Source: Mantis religiosa (Eukaryota > Arthropoda > Insecta > Mantodea > Mantidae). Taken from it: 64,000 nt of DNA. Position numbers and translations under genes: made by a program. The notes under the pieces were generated by a model, which searched no databases, was not told the origin of the DNA, and saw only the letters and a program-made list of their open reading frames with translations. Positions 21,762 to 33,847 of the stretch are shown here, one piece after another. The first letter of the stretch is position 1. Each line of letters opens with the position of its first letter. The stretch spans positions 6,874,501 to 6,938,500 of the forward strand of contig JAUKNK010000320.1 of NCBI GenBank assembly GCA_030765055.1, read 5' to 3'.

Positions 21762-23200
21762 CTGTGCAGCAAGTACATACTATCTTGGAAATCGGTTTGT
21801 AAAACTCAGCCATATGTTACTTACGATTATTCGTCCTTCAATAAATCGTCACACTGTAAATTCAACAGCTCCACTTGGTTGCGGGTAGCATCATTGTTGA
21901 CATCCACTGATCAGTGGGTTACAAAAAGATGAAACGTAGATGAAAGCGTTGCTGCAGCTTAAAGTCTGGACTTAAACTGGTGATGAAGACTTTGTAGCAT
22001 TTGCACATATTCTTCAGAGAAGGTAATACCAGAAGCTGATTGAACCCTTATTCAACTATCTCAGCACTTACGTGACACCAAATTTCACTAATGTTAAGCT
22101 GAGAACAAACACGACTGGTCCGTAGAGATTTCCGTACGTCTGTATTGCTTACGTCAATTATTATAGAAAGATGTTTTCCCGGTCCGTAACTGTAGCAGCG
22201 GCCCGTCAAATCTGTTTCCTAATGCTTTGTGGTCAGCGTGAAAGAAATTAACTTTAAATAACGTAAAGTTATGCATGGGGCCACGTAAGCTTATTTATTA
22301 TATGTGTATAATTGAATATTTTAATCTTTCTTTAACACTGAATTTATTTATAAATGTATGCTAAATTTTCCGTACTAATAATAATGAATATAAACATTAT
22401 TATCAAATTTGAGAATCTATATGGAATTACTTCTTTTGTTGTTGACGTAAGACAATATTAAGTGATCTCTTCTTCCTCCACTTCTTTCTTATAAATAGAT
22501 GGTTTGATTTTAAATTCCAGAAATAGGCTTCAATTAGTATTACAGTTTTTATTTGTATGGTTTTGGTGCTGTATGGAAACAAGCTCCACATTTGTATTTC
22601 TCTAACTATATGCTGCATGTGAATACCCGTGTAATGCCTGAGAAGGACCCTATAAAGTTTGAGACATTTCTTAGAGTGGTCATTTAGTGAAGATCGATTC
22701 GGTGTTTTAATTTGAACAGGATGAGCAATATGCAGCACAGAATCGAACCATCTCTACCAGTAAGTTCATTAAACCTTAAGGATTTACCGTAACTGTGATG
22801 AATGCAGTAACAAAAAAATTCTACTCATTAAGCGTGGAACAAATTTAGCTATCATATAGACGAGGCATAAATGGCTGTGAGCTATGCAACAAACTATCCC
22901 TTTCCAAACATCAGAGAGTTTCTGTTTTGCTTTCGCTTGTTTGTAGGTAAAGCTATGATATTCTTGGCTTTGAATTATTATTTAAGGAGAAATTATACTC
23001 TCCCGTGACTTTCATCCGGAGTTCTGCAATCCTGATAGCGAAATTAATTATAAGCTCAACCTGACGGGACACTGGACATTTAGGAACTTCCAACTTTTCA
23101 ATTTTTAAAATATGGTCGTTAAATTTGAGGTCATTTCTTATGTGAACTTAATGTGTTAATTGGGGCACTAACTACTTTTTATCTGATAATTACCTAACAG
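21441..23200. other. unassigned, with a TA microsatellite at 21730-21757
   Basis: About 13 TA dinucleotides at 21730-21757. No gene is recognised in the rest; the minus-strand frame at 22427-22738 (103 codons) has no recognisable features. Confidence 0.5.
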
Positions 23201-23201
23201 G

Positions 23202-23552
23202 AACATCATACACTGCAAATAAGTAACACTAATGAGAAGCTGGAGAATTTACGTACTGAAACTTCAGATTTGAAGAGACTAACAGAGTCGCGGAACGTTG
23301 AAGTTCGTCGCCAAGAGGCCCACAGAATTGTGACCCTATTTTCTAAACTTGTGCCAAACTTTGAAGAACGAGATACTAACAACCGAGGAAGGAAAAGTGA
23401 ATGCTCTCGAGTGGCAAGAGCGTGAACGTTCTCTAGTGAAAATCCCGCATATTGGAAACTCTTCATGGCCTCTTCAAGAACATGATTTACACTCTTTTGT
23501 ATAAAGCTGAAAGCAGGCCAAGCCCAGATAATTTGACATAATAACCATAAAT
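23202..23552 (+). pseudogene. decayed coding sequence of unknown identity, coiled-coil-like
   Basis: After a possible acceptor (cctaacag|gaacat at 23201/23202) the plus strand reads EHHTLQISNTNEKLENL, then LKRLTESRNVEVRRQEAHR and IVTLFSKLVPNFEERD, a charged helical segment. A one-base shift near 23381 leads to EGKVNALEWQERERSLVKIP, then HIGNSSWPLQEHDLHSF. A second shift leads to YKAESRPSPDNLT and a stop. The two shifted halves both look like real protein, so this is an eroded gene or element ORF. I do not recognise the protein. It may be a processed pseudogene, a transposon ORF, or a host exon with sequencing errors. Confidence 0.5.
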
Positions 23553-23574
23553 GAAACATACAAGCGGTCTTGCC

Positions 23575-23810
23575 CGCCTCGGTAGCGCAGATGGCAGCCG
23601 GTCTGTCTCACGTTCAAGAGGTTTCGAGTCCGAATCTCGGTTAGGTTAAGTTACCTGGATAAGGTTTTTCCGGAGTTTTTCCTTATCCTGATACACGAAT
23701 GTCGGATAACTCTAAGCTCCATGGACTCCGGACTCATTTGAACACCATTTCACCCATTTCATGCATCGTCCGATAGGACTTAAAGCTGGAGGACGCAAAT
23801 TTAAAAAAAA
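23575..23810 (+). mobile_element. tRNA-derived SINE (family 2), complete
   Basis: Head cgcctcggtagcgcagatgg (A box), B box in gagtccgaatctcgg, body gttacctggataaggttttt and catttcacccatttcatgca, tail ggaggacgcaaatttaaaaa. Confidence 0.88.
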
Positions 23811-23813
23811 GGG

Positions 23814-23990
23814 TTTGCCTCGGTAGCATAGACGGTAGCGTGTCTTCAATAGGTTTAGAGTTGGAATCTCGGTCTTGGGTAAGTTACCTGGATAAGGTTT
23901 TTTGGGGGATTTTCCCTTATTCTGAAAGACGAATGTAGGGTAACCTTTAAGCTCTATGGGTCCAGGACTTCTAAACTCATGCTTTGTTCT
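23814..23990 (+). mobile_element. second tRNA-derived SINE (family 2) in tandem, 3'-truncated
   Basis: It starts ttgcctcggtagcatagac directly after the A-rich tail of the previous copy, shares the B box region (agttggaatctcgg) and the gttacctggataagg body, and ends early. The two form a head-to-tail dimer. Confidence 0.82.
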
Positions 23991-24559
23991 CCTGCAAATA
24001 CCAAGCAGTTGTATTCCATAAATTTAAGCTGAAAGACTTAAAAGTTGTATATAGATCTTGTAGTAATTTGAATGTACATGTAATGGAATATTTATTATAG
24101 TTATCACTACGAATTTATTTAATAAAACTAATAGCCTAAAATAAGTTTTATTTGAGCTACTCTATGAAGGAAATTACACATGTTATATAATAGTTACTTT
24201 AGTTGCATTCTTTAAACTAAATCATCACGCTGTTCCCTTTCAGACCATAGCATATTGATTAAATAAGGGAAAAACAGAATGTGATACGTAGTGCTACCAA
24301 TTTTATCAACAGTGTGCATGGGGAAATAGTGCTAGTGAGGAAATAAAGTAAAATAAAAATTCAATAAAGGCACCCTTTGAAAAAGAAGATTTATTTGAGA
24401 TACACTACTTGGATGTGCAGTTAATAAGACCCAGTTGTATGAGGAAGCGTATTAATCACTGTCTTTAAATTTTAATCATTAAATAAATTAAATAATTATT
24501 AAAGATTATTTATCATATGAATTATTATGAAATATTGGACGTTTCATCCGATAAAAGAA
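23991..24559. other. no gene seen
   Basis: AT-rich; nothing recognised. Confidence 0.4.
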
Positions 24560-25345
24560 TATCCTTTCAAGCATATTGGGAGGTCTGTTTATGATGTATA
24601 CTCAAACCCATGAGATGTCGTTAGACATTTTATAGTAAAGAAATAGTTCCTGAGATGACTATCTGGAGATTTTTGCACGAAAACCTTTACTCCCGTCATT
24701 TCATCAGTTGGAAAAATTAAGTTACATGTGAGCCATGGAGAATTTTGTACCTTATGTTACAAAATTATGCTATGTTCATGAATTTCTCAGCATGTAACTT
24801 GTTCACTGATGAGGCTGGGCTTACTAGTAGCTTATATTCAGTTTTTCTCATAATGGGGTATGAAAACCGTCATGAACGACGTTAATATTGACATGAAAGG
24901 AGGTGCTAAATAAACGTTTGGGATGAAATCATTTTTACCTGATCACCCTATTGGTTCATATACCTTTCCTTTCGCCTGAATTCAGAAATGAACTGCATAC
25001 GTTAATTGATAATGAACCACTAGAAATTCTCCAGCAAATGAATTTTGCTTGATGGTGGCGGGTTCATTTTTGCAGATGGTGCGGTATTTCTTAATAGATG
25101 AACTGGTAGGGTGGGATTCATTGCATGGGTGGGATTCAGTTCTCAATCTCATGATTTAAATCCAATGGATTTCTTCATCTAGATATATTTAAAGACCCTG
25201 GTTGATATGACTGTTGTACCGGATATTCGCACTCCGGGAGGGTATATTCACATTCAACACTCAAATAATTTGCAACAGAGTAATCAATATCATTGAAGGA
25301 GGCTTAGAGCATAAGCCGATGCCGAGGAAATCACTTTGAGCAATT
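24560..25345 (+). pseudogene. decayed DDE transposase (Tc1/mariner-like)
   Basis: Shifting plus-strand frames give NLFTDEAGLTS (first catalytic Asp context), ENRHERR, INVWDEI, FRLNSEMNCI-like and NEPLEILQQMNF, then SHDLNPMDFFI (third catalytic region; SPDLNPLDFFLWG in intact relatives) and a C-terminal tail with QHSNNLQQSNQYH. The motif order fits the insect Tc1/mariner-like group with a DGAPAHF-type box, which is barely legible here. Stops throughout. Confidence 0.6.
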
Positions 25346-27708
25346 TTTGTGACCAATTTTGCCTTATAATTCAACAACAAATAATTTTCAATAAATGTTA
25401 TTAATTTGATCGTATTTCAGTATATATGCTTATTACTAATGAACTTTTTTTACACAGAACGAGATTTTACAGCTTTGTGATTTCTGTCTTTAACAATATG
25501 AGGAATATATGGTTGACAGTGAACAAGAGCTGTGTTGTTACTGGCGTCTGCTTTCCCAAATATTGCCCCTCCCTGATTTACCACCCCACATGTCCCCTAT
25601 GTTGAGGGCTTAACGGAGCGAAATAAAATGGGATTAAGCTGCCGTTGTTGTAACTCCCTTTACATACGGCTATGGTGTTGTAATTATTTATAACCCTTTT
25701 AGCACCCCCATCCCTCCGGGTCAGGCTGCAACAACAGTCGCACACCACGTACAATTTTACTTTTCAATCCCCCTAGGGTCTGACACTTCCTTTTCTAGGG
25801 AAGGAGAATCGTTTTGTGTGATGTAGCAATTTGTGCCATTTTGATTGAATCGCGTACAGACTCAAATTGCATTATCTGCGTTGATTGTCTAGTCGTCAGG
25901 AGTCCCTCCGCCAACAAGATAATCAGTCGTGCAGAAAGATTTTTTATGAGTACCTACTAGGAATATAGCAGCTTTTATATGCTGGACAATTATTCTATAT
26001 ATGTAAACTAAGTTGTGGAATAACAGTTTGCTTTTCACTTCTAAGATTAGTTATACTAACGAAGTCACAAGCTATCAAATACGTGACGTAAGGGCATCTT
26101 TTTTGTTCTACAAGTTTCCATGTACTCTCAGCAGGAAGAGATGAAATATAGAGATACAATTTACATTGACCCCAATCTGTATTATAGTCAAAATTAGTTT
26201 GTTGATTTTCGACAAAAGAAAAAGCATTTTGACGCTCCACTTAAACTTGTAATTCTATTTAGATTACATTCATAAGCACGCTACGAAATATGTAGTGCTA
26301 TAACATGAATATTATTGCTGCTTTATGCAAAAGCATTTCCTTGAAGCATCAAATTACCATAATAAATACCATATCGTAATTGTTTCACTTGTGAGGTCCT
26401 CTAATGCTTTATAATACACGAATCTTTGGCTGGAGGAATAGCTTAGTAAATGGTTGTTGAAATGCACGTTCTGATATTGCTTTTAAATAGCTTTTAGCAT
26501 AGAACACATTCATACCTTCTCACTCTATGGAAGGGAAAGAAATTATTCTCCGTCCTAATCATGGATCAAATAAGCCTACCTCTGGGGATAGAAGGCACAA
26601 CTTGGATTATAGAGAAAGCCAAATATTCCTTGATAAAGTACCAGCAGGAATAATTCTTGCATTTTATAGTTGTAGCATATATGGAATTTTATTTCTGTAT
26701 TCCACAGAAAGCAGGAAAGCAAGGTTTTCTTTTATTCTGATAACCCACAAATTTTTAAAGTGAGACATCAATATTTAGTTCTTTATATGAGTAGATGATA
26801 TGTTTTTCTGAAGAATACTCGCTTAGATTTGGATGTTGAAATCCTCCAAACGTTTTCGACCATTGTTTCCTGGTCATTCTCAGCGAGCGGTGCTCCACCT
26901 ACTCTTTGGAATACCAAAATTTCGGTTAGGTTTTGGGCCACCAGTAGAGTTACAGAAACATCACTAGAGTAGGCCACATGAGGTAAGGAGGAGTTAATCG
27001 CTGTTCAGTGTCGAACTGGCAGATGCTACTTAGTTGAGGAATTAAATCTTGAGAACGCCAATAACGAGCTGTGAATCAGTATTTCTATATCTGGGAAGTG
27101 TTTCTAAAGACATTCTAATCCAACAATTTTACCCACCTTGTTTAAATACCAATTTATGAGCATCTGATGCCAATTAGGTTTAATACAATTAACTGCGTTG
27201 TGATTAGCCGCAGTCCATGTATTGCCTATCTTAACTTGCTTATATTAGTTACGACTACCATCCATGACATTATTTCCGTGTAGTTCATAAACACCCTGTA
27301 TATATAATGCAATAAATAACGTGGATCAAACCTGTAAATTTCAGGGATTAATTTCACCAAATTTGTAAGAAATTTTAGTACAACTACTGTTCGCACTTAG
27401 TGTAAGACCAGGAAAATGAGCAGCTAATTCTAGGACCACAATACTTCGTCATTTAGCAAATGAATTGGATGGTTTCTAGTTTCCAATTTGCATTCTACAA
27501 CGTCAAGTCATATCGGAATTGGAATGTTTACTGAATACATCGATGCACTCTTTGGGCTTAACATACTTTGTGGAACTACAGTGAATGTGGTTTATGAAAC
27601 CCATAATGTCCCTGAAGGAGATTTTATACTACGAATAATCATCGCAGCATCTGAAATAAAAGAAATTGTTTGTTTGGTTGAAAGATGTATGGGAAAGTAA
27701 GACACATT
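25346..27708. other. unassigned
   Basis: No gene found in about 2.4 kb. A sequence aaacaccctgtatata at about 27290-27305 resembles the ends of many insect DNA transposons, but no partner end was found. Confidence 0.4.
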
Positions 27709-27716
27709 GATGACTG

Positions 27717-28221
27717 CATTAGAATTAGGATTACTGCGGAGGGGATTCGGCACTGCGATCAACTTTGATCTCTTCTACCTATGCCCCCAAGGAAGGATGA
27801 GGAGAGAGGAGACAGTGGATAGTGGCTTACCAAGGAGCTACGACAGTGTGGAGCGTAGGGTTGGTATGTTTTAATTAGATGGAAACCTCTCCGGGACAAC
27901 CCCCTATTGTGATTCGGAAGTGGTACCAGCAGCCGGTTCAGAGACTGGCAACCGACCTACAGGAGGATGATATCAGAGCATTTCATTCTGCCATGCACCG
28001 CCGAGACAGCCACCGACACTGCTATCCTGAAAAAGACCACCAGATGAAAGATGATGTAAAATGATCCTGATAGTTGGACAGGAAATTCGGGGGATAAATT
28101 AACCTACCCAGCATTCACCTGGCGACCGTGGAAAACTCCAAACACCAATGGGTTAGGTAGGTCGGCCACGGGAATCGATTCCGGGCCACGACGAAGCTGC
28201 CTGAATTATCGCGCTCGGTTG
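27717..28221 (-). mobile_element. long tRNA-derived SINE (family 1), nearly full length
   Basis: On the minus strand: a tRNA-like head with B box (ggaatcgattcccgtggccg), the cattggtgtttgg body start, ggtaggttaatttatccccc, then the long body with cctgtaggtcggttgccag and the 3' end with cgaatcccctccgcagta. An 8-bp duplication gatgactg occurs at 27709-27716 and 28222-28229. It is about 135 bp shorter than the copy at 51979-52619 because of body deletions. Confidence 0.82.
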
Positions 28222-28514
28222 GATGACTGGAAGTAAACCGACGCATGTTCCAACATTTGTTGCAGTAGAGGCAGTTTCGAGAAAACTCAAATGACTTGTG
28301 TTCCCTTTAGCGTTGGGTTTCTTGTTTGACATTTCTTCATATTTGGTTGAAAAATAAATATCTTAAATAGCAATTTTATACACTCTATTTTATACCCTAA
28401 GTACTCCAATACCACCCTTCAGTGTCGACCAATTTAATAGCATAAATCCTTCTTGCAATCCAGAGATTCATTAGAAAATATTATAGTATCTCTCTAAAAT
28501 ATATCTATTACGCG

Positions 28515-28830
28515 GCTAGCTTTTGCAAACATTATGCTACAAGTAATGAGAGTATTCTTCACAGAAACATTGTAGTACACGTCTTGAAATAGGCATGATA
28601 GCATTTCAAAAACAAATTATGCAGTGAATTGTGAGCATATGTTTGGCATAAAATATTGTAATATACTTCTCGAATGAGGCGTGCTATCTTTTCAACAATT
28701 TATGTTGCAAATTATGAGGTCATGTTTGATTGCAAATAAAGTAGTATACCTGTCGGAAGGAGCATGTGACTGAGTTAATTTTCAACAAATTAAAATTATC
28801 ATTTGCACGATGCAAATAAAAATGCGTGCA
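28515..28830. repeat. diverged tandem repeat, period about 86 bp, 3.7 copies
   Basis: Units at about 28515-28601, 28602-28687, 28688-28770 and a partial 28771-28830. Each opens with a ttttcaaa/ttttcaac stretch before an attatgc-like segment, continues with gtagtatac/gtaatatac, and ends in an agg(a)gcatg-like segment. Divergence between units is considerable, so the array is old. Confidence 0.65.
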
Positions 28831-30800
28831 TATAAAGACTGAAAGTAAACATGTTTTTAATTAAGTTACTGAATTATTTTATTTATTACAGAATGCTTTT
28901 TCTGTCAGTGGTATAAGTAAATCTGAGAAGGACGAAGTTTCAGTGATAGAATTCGTTTAACTGCAACGAGTCCTTTAAGCAAACTCAACCCAGAATTCTG
29001 TAATGGACTAAGTCAACTCCACGTTAGCCCTAGTCACAAAGTGACATGTTACAGAACGCTAATTAAGCAGATCAATGAATCATGTAAGTTTTCTAGGCTT
29101 TTCTGTATGGAAAGAACATTAACAACTGTTTTCCACTTTATAACATTGTGACGGCTATTTCATATTTTTCAAGTATTTGGGAATTTGTTCTTGACTGTTT
29201 TGGAAAAAGGAGATTTGTATAAATCAGGATGTGAAACTAGGTAGGCCACAGGATGATACAACTTAAGTAATAGTATTAAATTATAGATGAGTCGTATTTT
29301 TTACACATCTGCTTCACTTTCGTTCCTATTTTTAGGACATAACTGTGGTGTTCCAATACAGTTAAATCTCGATATATTAAGTAATAGTGTTTCTATTGGT
29401 TATTACAATAATGTAATTACGTAATGTTGTGCCATGTACCAATAGGATAGAAGTAATTTAGATGTTATAGAAATATCGTGCCCAGAGAATCCAGAATTTT
29501 TAATTTAGTTTGGCGTCATTCTGCACAAGATCACCGTCGGAGTAAGACGTGCTTTTTGGTGTCATTCTGCAGGCCTACAGAAACTGAAGGTGCAACGATG
29601 CAACAATAATCATTTTACGAAAGGACAGAATCAATGAAATTTAACATTTTAATAGATGATATTAATAGTTTTGTGGAATAAATTCCAAAATATTTAAAGG
29701 AGAGGAATTGTTATTTTCAACCATAGCAGCATAAAATAATTTTCACTCCGATACTATGAGCAGAGATAGGACTCACCGTTGTCTACAAACATCGCAGTTT
29801 GCACAATTATACCGTTGCAACATACAACTGAAAATATTACATATATTAATAACCCACACGTGTTCAAATGAGTGAGTGAGTGTGTGGTGTTTTAGGGCCC
29901 GTCGACAACAAGGTCATTTGGGCCCGTGTTTGTGATAAGACTACCTAGCCAATTAAAACATTTACAAACAGCCACATTTGACTCTACAATGACCTGATAT
30001 ACTGTTTCACCATGACTTCACTTAGTATACTTTGTCTCTTCACTTACGTAAATACTTATTACATGAACGACGAATATTTGGGAGCACCAACCAAAGAGGA
30101 CAAGAGCAACATTGACCTAATAAGAATTCAGCATATAGGCTAGTATGTATCGAGAATTATTACTAACATACTATGTCACAAAGTGCAAGGTAAGGAAGGA
30201 CATAAAAGGAAGAGTTGGGCTGAATTTAAACAAGAAAGCTAGCAGTATATTGTTAAAGAAACCTAGAAAAATTGTCTTCATCGCGTATTCATTCCTATAA
30301 CGATGTGTAGACTGCAAACTAGAGATAACTACAAACCGTATCATTACCAGCAAAGCACTTTGGAACAAAGGAGAAGTTGTAAGGTTAGAATTAACGGCAG
30401 AAGAGGGGATTTCTCTAATCTCCAGAGACCTGCGCGCTTGCTGGAGCGATAGACTTGAACATTTGTTGCGACAGAATGACCATCGCTATCTCTGCTCATT
30501 TTGCCTTTCTATTCTATCTTGTTATAACTTATCTTGTATTTTGAAGGTTTTGTATTAAATAAAATTTAAAGATTTTAAACTGACATTTTACAGTTAATAT
30601 TCTCTACATATAACACATTCGTAATCATTTCTTAGCATTCAATTTAATGCTACTTTTTCTATAAAGTTATGGTGTTTGCATTGCGTTTTCGTTTAGAGAT
30701 AGTTTAATAACGACCGTTATATGTTTAGTGTTATACAATCGCACGAGGAAGGGTTTTGAAGGGATAGAGGAATATATTTAGAAGTACGGATAATATGAAG
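28831..30800. other. unassigned
   Basis: No gene found in about 2 kb of AT-rich sequence. Confidence 0.4.
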
Positions 30801-30886
30801 CTATTAACAGTGAAGCAAACAAATATATACAAATATAACAATTTGTAACATAAAACTTCACTTATCTTATAAAAATGATGATGATT

Positions 30887-31335
30887 TTCTTATAAATTGT
30901 CTGGGATCCCGATGTCATATAAAACTTTTACACATCCCCAACCGGAAACAAAGCTGTTGTCATCGTTACGAACGCTATATGTTGATATGTTCTTGTTAGT
31001 ACTACCAAAATCTGAAAATGAAAGAAATTTAAAAACAGAATCAACTGCTGGTATTTCAAAATACATTACGCGATGTTTGTTTTTTAAAATAAATATATTT
31101 TCCCAAACCATTCATTCTATCGGACCATTTAATTGTTTTAATAATTTAACTTCTGAATTTATTTCATTGTTAAACAACCAAAAATGATCCGCTATGGCCG
31201 ATTTATCAGTCTGTTTATACTTATTAAGAAAATCATCTTTCGTTCTGGTTTCCAAATTACGTTTCGTCTTTCCAATATAAACTTTATCACCATCGAAACA
31301 AACTGATAAATACCATATTTTTTATTATTAGGACC
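30887..31335 (-). pseudogene. GIY-YIG endonuclease of the Penelope-like element, decayed
   Basis: Minus-strand frames read FDGDKVYIGKTKRNLETRTKD, then ADHFWLFNNEI, SEVKLLKQLNGPIEWMVWEN and IFILKNKHRVMYFE. The YIG segment and the Arg region are present, as in the intact 9.4-9.8 kb copy (KLLKQLKEPIDLMVWEK there). The GIY half is altered. The tail (VLYDIGIPDN) differs from the other copy, so the two belong to different subfamilies. Confidence 0.85.
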
Positions 31336-31419
31336 TTTTTTTTAAAGAGAAATGCAATACATTTTAATACTATATATATTTTGAAAGTTATACCAAATGC
31401 TTTTTTGAAAATGTTTATT

Positions 31420-32640
31420 AACCCTAGGATGGTAAGTAAATTTTTTAAAATTATACCTAATCATCTTTTATTCTTTTAAGGGTAGAAATATCATTACAGT
31501 TTTTCATATTTGAATTTTTCATTTTTATTTATAAAGTCTATATTAAAGGAATTAATTAAAGTAGTATTAATAATATGCTTATATTCTTTATTAAATTCAT
31601 TTTTATTCATTGGTATATTCATTAATCTATAAATAAAACTAATGAAAACAGCAAATCTATGTGAAAAAAGGTTAAAACTTTTATTTTTTATGTAATTATC
31701 AATATGAGTAGACTTCCTACAAATACCAAAGTTAAATTTATTATATTTAGATCTAGAAAAGGAAGAAATCCATTAATTTCAGTCTCTAATGTAAATTTTA
31801 TAGCTTTATCTTGCAAATTTAGTAATTATAAAGCATCGTTTATGAGTTTATCGGGGACAATTGCAAACATATCATCAACATATCTATACCAAACTTTAAA
31901 AGTTAAAAGGAATGCTCTAGTGACTTGCATTTCCCAAAAAAAAAACTCATAAAAAGATCAGCAAGAAAAGGTGAAAGAGGATTACCCATTGCTAAGCCAG
32001 AAGTTTGTTGAAAAAATTCACCATTACAGTGAAAAAAATTTGTTCTAAACAAAATTCAGTAATGGAAATTAATTGTTCTTTCACACTGGCCGTGTGTAGG
32101 CTAAATTATGGAAGGAGAGTCAGACTGAAAAATTCAATGCCATAGTACACGTTGTAGGTTGCCATTAAGGTAGTTGTCTCATGTGTTTATGGGAACTCCT
32201 AGTGGTTTACAGGAAAAAAAACGAGTCAGTTGGAAACTTTAATATTATGTCGGCACGTTGGCCATAATAGCTCAATGGCTAGAGTGGCTGGACGGCAACC
32301 AGAAGATCCGTGGTTCAAATCCCGGCTAATGCACTGCATTTTTCAGCCCGACTCTGTCTTTCCAAAATTCAGTAACTTTAACAAAATCAACTATTAAGTC
32401 TTCATGTAAATTTATTGAATTCAGCCAATTTTTTTAAAATAAATTAAAGTTTTTCTCTAGGAATACTAGGAAATAAGGCAGTTACATCAAAAGAAACAAG
32501 TTCATCAGTTTCAGATAATATAACATTGTGAATCTTTTTAACTAATTTAAATGAATTTTTAATACTTAAACTCTCAAATTTATCAAAATTACTAATTTTT
32601 TTAATGTAACCATTTAGCTAAATTATAAGTTGGTGAAATT
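31420..32640 (-). pseudogene. Penelope-type reverse transcriptase relic
   Basis: On the minus strand, downstream of the tRNA-like insertion, the palm motifs are clear: QTSGLAMGNPLSPFL (motif B), then after a frameshift WYRYVDDMFAIVPD (catalytic YVDD) and FLPFLDLNI. Upstream of the insertion HEDLIVDFVKVTEF reads continuously into CLEQIFF once the insertion is ignored. A tract of nine A (31936-31944, plus strand) accompanies the frameshift. Stops (for example in the PDKL region) make it non-functional. Penelope-type polymerases characteristically have this YVDD context and G-x-AMG-x-PLSP motif. Confidence 0.88.
32063..32362 (+). mobile_element. 300-bp tRNA-like insertion with a 13-bp target duplication
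   Basis: The duplication caaaattcagtaa (32050-32062 and 32363-32375) brackets the insert, and removing it restores the Penelope reading frame. A tRNA-like segment (about 32268-32335) carries an A box (tagctcaatggctagagt), a stem-loop ctgg-acggcaa-ccag resembling an anticodon arm, and a B box (gtggttcaaatccc). Short inverted repeats also lie near the ends (ggagagtcagactgaaaaat at about 32111-32130 and the complement near 32340-32362). The tRNA part is at the right end yet points right, the reverse of normal SINE layout. It could be a SINE with a second head, or an unusual element. Confidence 0.75.
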
Positions 32641-32660
32641 ATACAATTTACAAAATAGAT

Positions 32661-33847
32661 CTTATTTTATTTCTAGCATTTTTCTCTTCCTAAAATTCAC
32701 AAACCTGTATTTTAAATCGCGTCGCTATATGTCGGCCTAGAGATGTCGTACTCTTACTATGACATTGCGAGAAACAGCTAAATGGTGACAGCCTTGAAAA
32801 TATGAGACACGTATTGAAAAATTCAAACTAAAAACAAAGGATATCTGGGAAATATCTGGACCTCCAATAAGTTATTTTTAATAAATTGTGTGTTTTAAAG
32901 TATGTATAGTCTTTTAAGTAAGTTTTTGTCTATGTCCTAAGCTTAGAGTTTTCACAAAATGCACAAACTTGCCACTTGAAAGGCTTTAGAATGAAGAAAA
33001 ATCAGGGCTGTTCTCTCCCCTCCCTCAAAGAAAACTCGCTGACATGCATTTTGCTTATCTAACACCTTGAATATGTGTTGTTTTAATAAAAATCACTAGT
33101 AAATTTTGTTACAGTGAAAAACAAAGAAGCATTATCTTTGTAAAGAATAGTTTACAGAGTGAGGACGTCTTGTAAATCCTGGTATCATATTTTTGGAAGA
33201 TATTCTATGCCCTGAATTTCCAAGCGACAAGTGAGAATGTGAGAGTATGTTTAGAACTAATCGCAACTAATGACCAAACCAGAATAAAGAAACTCATCAC
33301 TTCATCGAGTAATAATACCAGAAATTGTTTTCCAAGTCAAAGTACTTGATGTCTAGGAAGTTAAGTGCAACTGCACAGTGGAAACAATAACAAAATGTCT
33401 GATTTGTAAACTTATGATTTTCTGTACTAATTAATGTACAGAATTTTAAAGCTCTTAATCATCTATTTACTTCATCTAATCAAGGTAGAATTGTAGAAAA
33501 TTGTAAGCGCTGTTTGCAATGTGACGATTTGATTCTTTTTATCCATGGCTAGGAATAAAAGAACAAAAGAGAAAAGCGAATGATGATTTCGTATTTGACA
33601 AAACCACAAGTATTTTAAAGCCCAAACCAATAATGAGGAATGTTCTAAAATGCTAATCTCCAGCAAAAGGACAAACTGTGAGCTTTAACGAGATTCACCT
33701 TTATTGTGCAGTGAGATCTAGTCCAACTCTTACGTTTTACCAGTTGTACAAAACTCCTCCAGAATAAAAGGGACTTCCACAGTGTGAAGCGGATTTCGTT
33801 GAGATGGATTATGATGCGATAATGGTGGATGCAGATTAATTTCTCAC
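32661..33847. other. possible intron or intergenic sequence
   Basis: No transposon recognised. If the exons at 33848-34282 are real, this is the following intron. A plus-strand frame of about 38 codons with PWLGIKEQKRKAND at 33543 looks protein-like but is unsupported. Confidence 0.4.

Larger units (their letters stand above)
30801..32660 (-). mobile_element. Penelope-like retroelement, decayed, interrupted by a tRNA-like insertion
   Basis: The minus strand encodes, in order, reverse transcriptase pieces (from about 32660 down to 31400) and the GIY-YIG endonuclease (about 31330-30890). After this comes an end region with ataagataagtgaag and gttatatttgtatat, shared with 18.1 kb and, in part, with 9.94 kb. 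The 5' part of the polymerase ORF is missing or unrecognisable. Position 32063-32362 is a later insertion. Confidence 0.88.

Noticed and set aside
27290..27305. aaacaccctgtatata, like the end of many insect DNA transposons
   Set aside because: No matching inverted end or transposase remnant within several kb.
33543..33656. 38-codon plus-strand segment starting PWLGIKEQKRKAND
   Set aside because: No splice signals at the right place, a stop just upstream, and it is on the opposite strand to the candidate gene.
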